From HGW-17 sp964516435 (GTDB lineage Bacteria; Myxococcota_A; Polyangia; HGW-17), in assembly GCA_964516435.1 (NCBI GenBank), contig CAZEZP010000012.1:10700-74699 (forward strand): a DNA stretch of 64,000 nucleotides, read 5' to 3'. Positions 59,496 through 64,000 of the stretch are shown here, piece after piece. Below the pieces are notes generated by a model. It saw only the letters and a program-made list of their open reading frames with translations. It was not told where the DNA came from and searched no databases. Positions within the stretch are counted from its first letter, which is position 1; each line of letters opens with the position of its first letter. The position numbers and the translations under genes are program-made.

Positions 59496-60275
59496 ATGAC
59501 TTTCTTCGATCCCTTCCATCCCGACGACGGGACATACGAACTGGCGGCGCGATACACCGTGCAGAAACGCCAGCAAGAAATGTTTCTGCTGGCTCTGGAT
59601 TTGGAAATGCTCAATCACGAGATGCAGCATCTCCTCGACGCGATGGAAATTACCGATGACGAAGAAGAGAAACAACGGATCAACCGTGAACTCGATAAAC
59701 TGGAAAAACGGGCCGAACGCATTGTAGCCAAGATTGAAGATTTACAAAGACACAACTTTTCCGTGCAGCAGCAGAAGATGCTCTTCCAGATGGCCTTCCA
59801 GGAACTCGATCGGCGTTATGGCAACAGGAAGAACGCATCTTCGGCCGGCGATTTCCCGGGGCCGCCGCTGGACATGGCATCCGGCTCCTCCGGATCCCGA
59901 AGCCGCCGCGATGCCGTCGACGGCGCAACGGATGAACGGAATGACAACGGCGCCGCGCAGGGCTCGAAGCCGGAAATCCGGGACCGCATCGCATCCGCCG
60001 GCGTCGCGGCCGGCATCGCGGCCGGTGCAGGAATGCCCCTGTTCCTCCAGTACCAGGCCGGCGTGGATCTGGCGAATCAGGACTTTCAGTTCGGATGGAT
60101 GTTCTGGGCATCCATCGGACTGGGCCTGTTCGTCGGCGGCATTGCGAGTGGAATGATGGCCGAGTATTTCCTTTCCCGCTCGTTCCCGGTCGGACTCTCC
60201 CGCTTCTTCACGTTCTGCCTGTCGGGACTCGGCATCGCCCTCCTGCTGTTCGAACTCCGTTTCCTGCTGCCGTGA
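59496..60275 (+). CDS. Membrane protein with N-terminal coiled coil
   Basis: A 259-residue protein. A helical, charged N-terminal coiled-coil region (about residues 20-110, EEEKQRINRELDKLEKRAER) is followed by a Ser/Gly/Asp-rich linker. Three to four hydrophobic segments then fill the C-terminal 100 residues. GAGG precedes the ATG by nine bases. It diverges from the Gly/Ala-rich gene with 251 bp between the starts. It shares no recognisable domain with known families and is probably lineage-specific. Confidence 0.6.
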   Translation: MTFFDPFHPDDGTYELAARYTVQKRQQEMFLLALDLEMLNHEMQHLLDAMEITDDEEEKQRINRELDKLEKRAERIVAKIEDLQRHNFSVQQQKMLFQMAFQELDRRYGNRKNASSAGDFPGPPLDMASGSSGSRSRRDAVDGATDERNDNGAAQGSKPEIRDRIASAGVAAGIAAGAGMPLFLQYQAGVDLANQDFQFGWMFWASIGLGLFVGGIASGMMAEYFLSRSFPVGLSRFFTFCLSGLGIALLLFELRFLLP

Positions 60276-60284
60276 TTGCGGCTG

Positions 60285-60312
60285 AAAAAAGCGCGCCATG
60301 CGCTGCGCGCGC
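60285..60312 (-). terminator. Intrinsic terminator for the amine dehydrogenase operon
   Basis: On the minus strand, GCGCGC pairs with GCGCGC across a short loop and is followed by TTTTTT, directly after the stop codon at 60314. Confidence 0.8.
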
Positions 60313-60313
60313 G

Positions 60314-61489
60314 TCAGGTGAGGGCTTCGGACGGGGTGGCGCCGAAGTTGCGCGAAAGCGAGAGGGTCGCCAGGATTTCCGGCGGCAAGAGCCCCTCCCG
60401 CCCGAGAATCATGGCCGCGACCTGGGTGGCGACGCCGGGCCCCAGCATGAAGCCCTGGCCGCACATGCCCACGGCCGCCAGCGCGCCTTCCACGCCGGGA
60501 ACCCAGTCCAGGATGGGACGCCCGTCGGGCGTCATGGGATACAACCCGCGCCAGGTGCGCCGGATGAGCAGGTGGCGCAGGCGGGGAATCAGCGCCGTCA
60601 GGCGGGAAGCCAGCACGGGAAGGAATTCCGAGAGATTCTCCCGGTCGTGTCCCACGAACGGCTTTTTCGGGGTGTAACAGAAAATGATCTGCCCGGAATG
60701 CACCTGCCCGAAATAGAAGTTGGCGGTCTTTCCCTCGGGCCCCTCGTGCATGTCCACGACCAGCGGCGGCAAAAACGGCTCCACGGGCGCCGAGATGCCG
60801 GCCTCGTGGGAATCCGGCGTCACGGGGAAATGCGTGCCGAGCATGCGCCCATGGGCGAAGGCATCGGCCCCCGTCGCGATGACCACGCGGGGTGCGAAAT
60901 ACACGTTCCTTTCGGTGCGCACGCCCTCGATGCGGCCGGCGCGCACGGCGTAGCCCACGACGGGCTCCTTCACCCGCAAGGTCACGCCCAGGCGCTGCGC
61001 CTCGCGCTGGAAGGCCACAGCAGCCTTCATGGGGGACACCTGGCCATCTCCAGGAGAAAGGGTGCCGCCCAGAAGCCCGCGTCGCTCGATGCCCGGCACC
61101 ACCCTGGCGATGTCGTCCGGGCCAATCCAGTCGATGTCCAGCCCGTAGCGCTTCTGCATGGGCAGGAAACCCTGCAACTGGTTGCGCAGCGCCTCACTGT
61201 ACACGGGAAAGCAGTAGCCGCCGGGTTTCCACCCGATGTCCACGCCCGTGCGCTCCTTCCAGGTGGTGAAGATTTCCAGGCTCTTCCTGCACAGAAGGAT
61301 CTTGGCGGGATCGGAATGGGTGGCCCGCACGCCGCCAATGGCCGCCTTGTTCTGGCCCTGGCCGGGGGCGGCCGCCGACTCCAGCAGCAGCACGCGCAGG
61401 TTTTCGGCCGCCAGGAGCATGGCCGTGGGGGTTCCCACCGAACCAGCGCCCACCACGATGACGTCGAAGGCGTTCTTTTCGTTGCTCAT
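60314..61489 (-). CDS. FAD-dependent amine/amino acid dehydrogenase, DadA/glycine-oxidase-like subunit
   Basis: A 391-residue DAO-type flavoprotein with N-terminal FAD fold VIVVGAGSVGTPTAMLL and C-terminal LYPMTPDGRPILDWVPGVEG and GFMLGPGVATQVA, both typical of glycine oxidase, sarcosine oxidase beta and hydroxyproline/opine dehydrogenase subunits. It probably takes electrons from a secondary amine or D-amino acid and passes them to the partner protein encoded just before it. The start overlaps that partner gene by four bases. The exact substrate is not predictable from this sequence. Confidence 0.85.
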   Translation of the reverse strand: MSNEKNAFDVIVVGAGSVGTPTAMLLAAENLRVLLLESAAAPGQGQNKAAIGGVRATHSDPAKILLCRKSLEIFTTWKERTGVDIGWKPGGYCFPVYSEALRNQLQGFLPMQKRYGLDIDWIGPDDIARVVPGIERRGLLGGTLSPGDGQVSPMKAAVAFQREAQRLGVTLRVKEPVVGYAVRAGRIEGVRTERNVYFAPRVVIATGADAFAHGRMLGTHFPVTPDSHEAGISAPVEPFLPPLVVDMHEGPEGKTANFYFGQVHSGQIIFCYTPKKPFVGHDRENLSEFLPVLASRLTALIPRLRHLLIRRTWRGLYPMTPDGRPILDWVPGVEGALAAVGMCGQGFMLGPGVATQVAAMILGREGLLPPEILATLSLSRNFGATPSEALT

Positions 61490-63567
61490 GGCTGCTTTTC
61501 CTCCTCCAGGAAGGCATCCAGGGGAACCTCGGCCATCAGGGGCCGGATGGTGGGCAGGGTGACCTCGTCCAGGGGAACGCCCGCCTGCCGGTACAGGCGC
61601 AGGATGGCTTCGGTGCAGTTCTTGCCGCCGCAGGCGCCCATGCCCGTGCGCAAAGTCGCCTTGAGTTGGTTCATGTCGCGCACCCCGGCCTCGATTTCGG
61701 CCAGGATCTCGCCGCGCTTCACGCGCTCGCACAGACACACCACAGGGTCGTCACCGGCGCAGGCCGAGGCTTCCCGCGCATCCACCGGTCGGCCCCAGTC
61801 GGGGTCGGCCACGAGGAAGCCGGCCACATCCAGACGTTCGGCGTAGGGCACGCGCAGTCTCACCAGTTTGCGCCGGTCCTGGTTCTTGCGGTCGCGCACT
61901 TCCACGATGGTGCCACGGCCCAGCACGCGCCCCTGCCGGTCGGTCGTGATGACCTCCCCGTCGGGCGGCAGCCGGTCGGCATCGAACTCGAAGGCCAGCA
62001 TGACCACGGCCGTCTGCCGGGAGGGATCCTCCTGCTCGAACACCAGGGAAACCGCCAGGCCCGGGCAAGCCAGCACGCACTTGCCGCAGCCGGAGCACTT
62101 CCCCTCGAAGACGGGCAGATCCATGATGGTGCCGTCGATGCGGATGGAATGCAGGGGACAGGCGTCCACACAGGGATTGCAGGGAATTTCCTGGTCGCAG
62201 AAGAACACGGGGTACACGCGGGATTCGCGCGGCTGCGGCGCAATCGCATGCACGGCGCCGGGCCGGCTCTTGAGGATTTCCTCCAGCGGCTCCCACTCGG
62301 CCGGGATGTCCACCAGGATGCCCAGTTCGCGTGCCATCCTGCGGCCGGCGATCTTGCCCGAGAAAATGGCCGCCGAGGCTTCCGCGATTTCGCGGGCGTC
62401 GCCGGCGGACCAGGTGGGAATACCGTATTCGCGGCTCTTCTGCGCGAGTTCGTCCACGGGAGAGAGCCCCACGGCCACGAGCACCGTGTCCACCATCCAG
62501 CGCCGGTGGGTGCCGGGAATGGGGCGAAAGTTCTCGTCCACGCGCGCGGCCACCACGCTCTCCACGTGGTCGCGGCCTTCCGCGCAGACGATGGTGTGCG
62601 AGGTGAGCACGGGCACGCCCAGGCGCAGGATCTTGTCCTGATGCACCTTGTACCCGCCGCACTGGGGCAGCGCCTCCACGACGGCGGCCACCTCGATGCC
62701 GGCCTGCAGCGCATGGTACGCCGTGATCAGCCCCACGTTGCCGCCCCCCACCACGAACAGCCGGCGCGCGGAGCGGATCCGGTCGCGGTTGACCAGCGTC
62801 TGGAAGGCGCCAGCCCCGTAGACGCCGGGCAGGCCGCTACCGGGGAAGGGCAGTGTGCGCTCGCGGGCGCCCGTGGCGATGAGCACCTGCGCCGGATGTA
62901 CGATGGAAAAGACGCCGTCGCGCACGATGCCGAAGGCATGATCGCGGTATACACCCACGGCCGTGGCCCGGGTCCACACGCGCACCGAAGGCAGGGCCGC
63001 GATTTCCTCCGACAGGATGCGGGCGATGTCGATGCCGCGCACGCCGGCGTAGCAATCCTTCACGGAACCGAAAAAGTTGTGGGTCTGCAGGGTGAGCTTG
63101 CCGCCCAGTTCGTCCTTGTCGTCGACGAGCAGCGTGTCGACGCCGAGTTTCCCCAGTTCGATGGCCGCGCACATGCCGGCGGGACCACCACCCACAATGA
63201 GCACCGTGACCGAGGTCTCGTCATGACGCGGAACCGGCCGGCGCTCCGGCGGCGCCACGTCGGGCAGCGCCGGCAACCCCTCGCAGGAGCGCACGTCCAT
63301 GCCAGGCGCCACGGGCGTCATGCAGGCCTTCACGGGAATGCCGTTGGCCAGCACCATGCACTGGGAGCACTGGCCATTGGCGCAGAAGATTCCCTGCGGG
63401 GCGCCGTCGCGCGGATGATGCCCGAAGACATGGATGCCCGCGGCGAACAGCGCCGATGCGATCATCTCGCCAGGCCGCGCCGAAAGCCGCTGGCCATTGA
63501 AGGAGAACTCGATGCCGGGATCGGGAAGCGGAGGCAGAATGGGATGTGACCAGATGCGGTAATCCAT
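61486..63567 (-). CDS. Large FAD/Fe-S subunit of a proline/opine-type dehydrogenase
   Basis: A 693-residue protein. An N-terminal plant-type [2Fe-2S] domain (CANGQCSQC) is followed by an FAD and NAD-type fold (VLIVGGGPAGMCAA, FVVGGGNVGLITAY). Next are a ferredoxin pair (CNPCVDACP and CSGCGKCVLACP) and a C-terminal BFD-type [2Fe-2S] cluster site (CLCERVKRGEI with CGGKNC). This multi-cluster layout resembles HcnAB and hydroxyproline/opine dehydrogenase large subunits. It would route electrons from the DadA-like partner to the respiratory chain or NAD. GGGAGG lies 11 bases before the ATG. Confidence 0.87.
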   Translation of the reverse strand: MDYRIWSHPILPPLPDPGIEFSFNGQRLSARPGEMIASALFAAGIHVFGHHPRDGAPQGIFCANGQCSQCMVLANGIPVKACMTPVAPGMDVRSCEGLPALPDVAPPERRPVPRHDETSVTVLIVGGGPAGMCAAIELGKLGVDTLLVDDKDELGGKLTLQTHNFFGSVKDCYAGVRGIDIARILSEEIAALPSVRVWTRATAVGVYRDHAFGIVRDGVFSIVHPAQVLIATGARERTLPFPGSGLPGVYGAGAFQTLVNRDRIRSARRLFVVGGGNVGLITAYHALQAGIEVAAVVEALPQCGGYKVHQDKILRLGVPVLTSHTIVCAEGRDHVESVVAARVDENFRPIPGTHRRWMVDTVLVAVGLSPVDELAQKSREYGIPTWSAGDAREIAEASAAIFSGKIAGRRMARELGILVDIPAEWEPLEEILKSRPGAVHAIAPQPRESRVYPVFFCDQEIPCNPCVDACPLHSIRIDGTIMDLPVFEGKCSGCGKCVLACPGLAVSLVFEQEDPSRQTAVVMLAFEFDADRLPPDGEVITTDRQGRVLGRGTIVEVRDRKNQDRRKLVRLRVPYAERLDVAGFLVADPDWGRPVDAREASACAGDDPVVCLCERVKRGEILAEIEAGVRDMNQLKATLRTGMGACGGKNCTEAILRLYRQAGVPLDEVTLPTIRPLMAEVPLDAFLEEEKQP

Positions 63568-63596
63568 GGCGGATGCGACCTCCCACCGGTCCGCTT

Positions 63597-63623
63597 CTAG
63601 TATGAAGGTTCCCGTTTGGTCAA
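63597..63623 (-). promoter_or_regulatory. Possible promoter of the dehydrogenase operon
   Basis: TTGACC and TACTAG on the minus strand lie 15 bases apart, a short spacing. About 30 bases remain to the ATG. Confidence 0.38.
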
Positions 63624-63680
63624 TGCTTCATCGTGGATTTTTTCCCGAAAGGCCGGGGAAAGCGCGAGAGGGGGGGGAAA

Positions 63681-63998
63681 TCAGGTCTTGGAGGAATCGT
63701 CGAGGCTCTTTTCCTTTTCGGCCTTGAGCGCGGCGACGGCTTCCTTCTCCGGGCCGTCGGGAAGCACGCGCAGGGCGGCCTCCAGGATTTCGATGTCCTT
63801 CCGGCAACGGCCCACGACGGCATCGTGCGCGCGCTCGAAGTGCCGGTAGAACTCCTGCAACTGGTCGCCCTTGCGCAGCGGCCAGATGGGGCCCAGGTCG
63901 TTGTCGGCCATGCGGTCGAGATAGCGCGAGATCTTGAACAGAGGTCCCGCCACCTTGTGGGTGAGCACGATGGTGTACAGGAACAGGATCACCACGAA
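63681..63998 (-). CDS. HAMP-domain membrane protein (N-terminus outside window)
   Basis: The window ends inside this gene. The visible part begins with a membrane segment, then HKVAGPLFKISRYLDRMADNDLG and LRKGDQLQEFYRHFER, a HAMP linker of the small deltaproteobacterial type, and a charged helical tail ending in SLDDSSKT. It has no kinase or receptor signalling domain after the HAMP, so it is probably a short HAMP-only protein or the tail of a sensor. Confidence 0.7.
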   Translation of the reverse strand, partial: FVVILFLYTIVLTHKVAGPLFKISRYLDRMADNDLGPIWPLRKGDQLQEFYRHFERAHDAVVGRCRKDIEILEAALRVLPDGPEKEAVAALKAEKEKSLDDSSKT

Positions 63999-64000
63999 CA

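Overview
The window is GC-rich bacterial chromosome, densely packed with protein genes. It holds no rRNA, no tRNA that I could recognise, no insertion sequence and no CRISPR array. Several features point to a Myxococcota-like or other 'deltaproteobacterial' lineage. One is a secreted trypsin-like protease with Cys-rich repeats and a MYXO-CTERM-type tail. Another is an RCC1 lipoprotein carrying 'CGNG' Cys-rich repeats; there are also many Asp/Ala-rich lipoproteins and a DUF6178-like protein. A B12-dependent glutamate mutase/methylaspartase operon and two radical SAM enzymes suggest an anaerobic or microaerobic, amino-acid-using life style. The organism assignment is inference.

Layout. 1-6.7 kb: a partial methyltransferase, nadB (reverse), an L,D-transpeptidase, a 10 x 41 bp tandem repeat and a CDP-glycerol-type glycosyltransferase. 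6.8-10.3 kb: a reverse arsenic operon arsR-acr3-(Trx-like/ArsC/ArsM three-domain fusion) with an operator inside its promoter. 10.4-15.5 kb (reverse): a lipoprotein, an MFS permease, the protease and a degenerate histidine-kinase-like protein. 15.6-24.9 kb: a lytic transglycosylase, an M50-like membrane protein, a PP2C phosphatase, two large lipoproteins and RhlE. 25.0-33.2 kb: a GntR regulator starting an operon with glmS-glmL-glmE-mal, then an AtuA-like/DUF4387 pair and a P-loop NTPase fused to an alanyl-tRNA-synthetase-type SAD domain. 33.3-37.8 kb: a hydrolase, a coiled-coil protein, an M15-type peptidase, a lipoprotein, an ArsR-like regulator and a LytM protein lacking its zinc ligands.

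37.9-44.0 kb (reverse): a tightly overlapping five-gene operon made of a LysA-fold protein without the PLP lysine, a GNAT protein, a FemAB/BioF2-like acyltransferase and two B12-type radical SAM proteins. This is the best candidate for an undescribed biosynthetic system. 44.1-48.8 kb: rpoD and dnaG. 48.9-54.6 kb: yajC-secD-secF-recJ. 54.7-60.3 kb: mostly lineage-specific proteins. 60.3-63.6 kb: a two-subunit FAD/Fe-S amine (proline/opine type) dehydrogenase. The window ends inside a HAMP-domain protein.

How the genes work together. The GntR operon should convert glutamate to 3-methylaspartate and then to mesaconate plus ammonia. No classical mesaconase is present, so the AtuA/DUF4387 proteins are candidates for downstream or accessory steps. 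The ars operon should sense arsenite, export it, reduce arsenate and methylate arsenite. Envelope functions are spread through the window: L,D-transpeptidase, Slt, M15, LytM-like, SecDF and many lipoproteins. Functions were read from motifs only; no database search was run.
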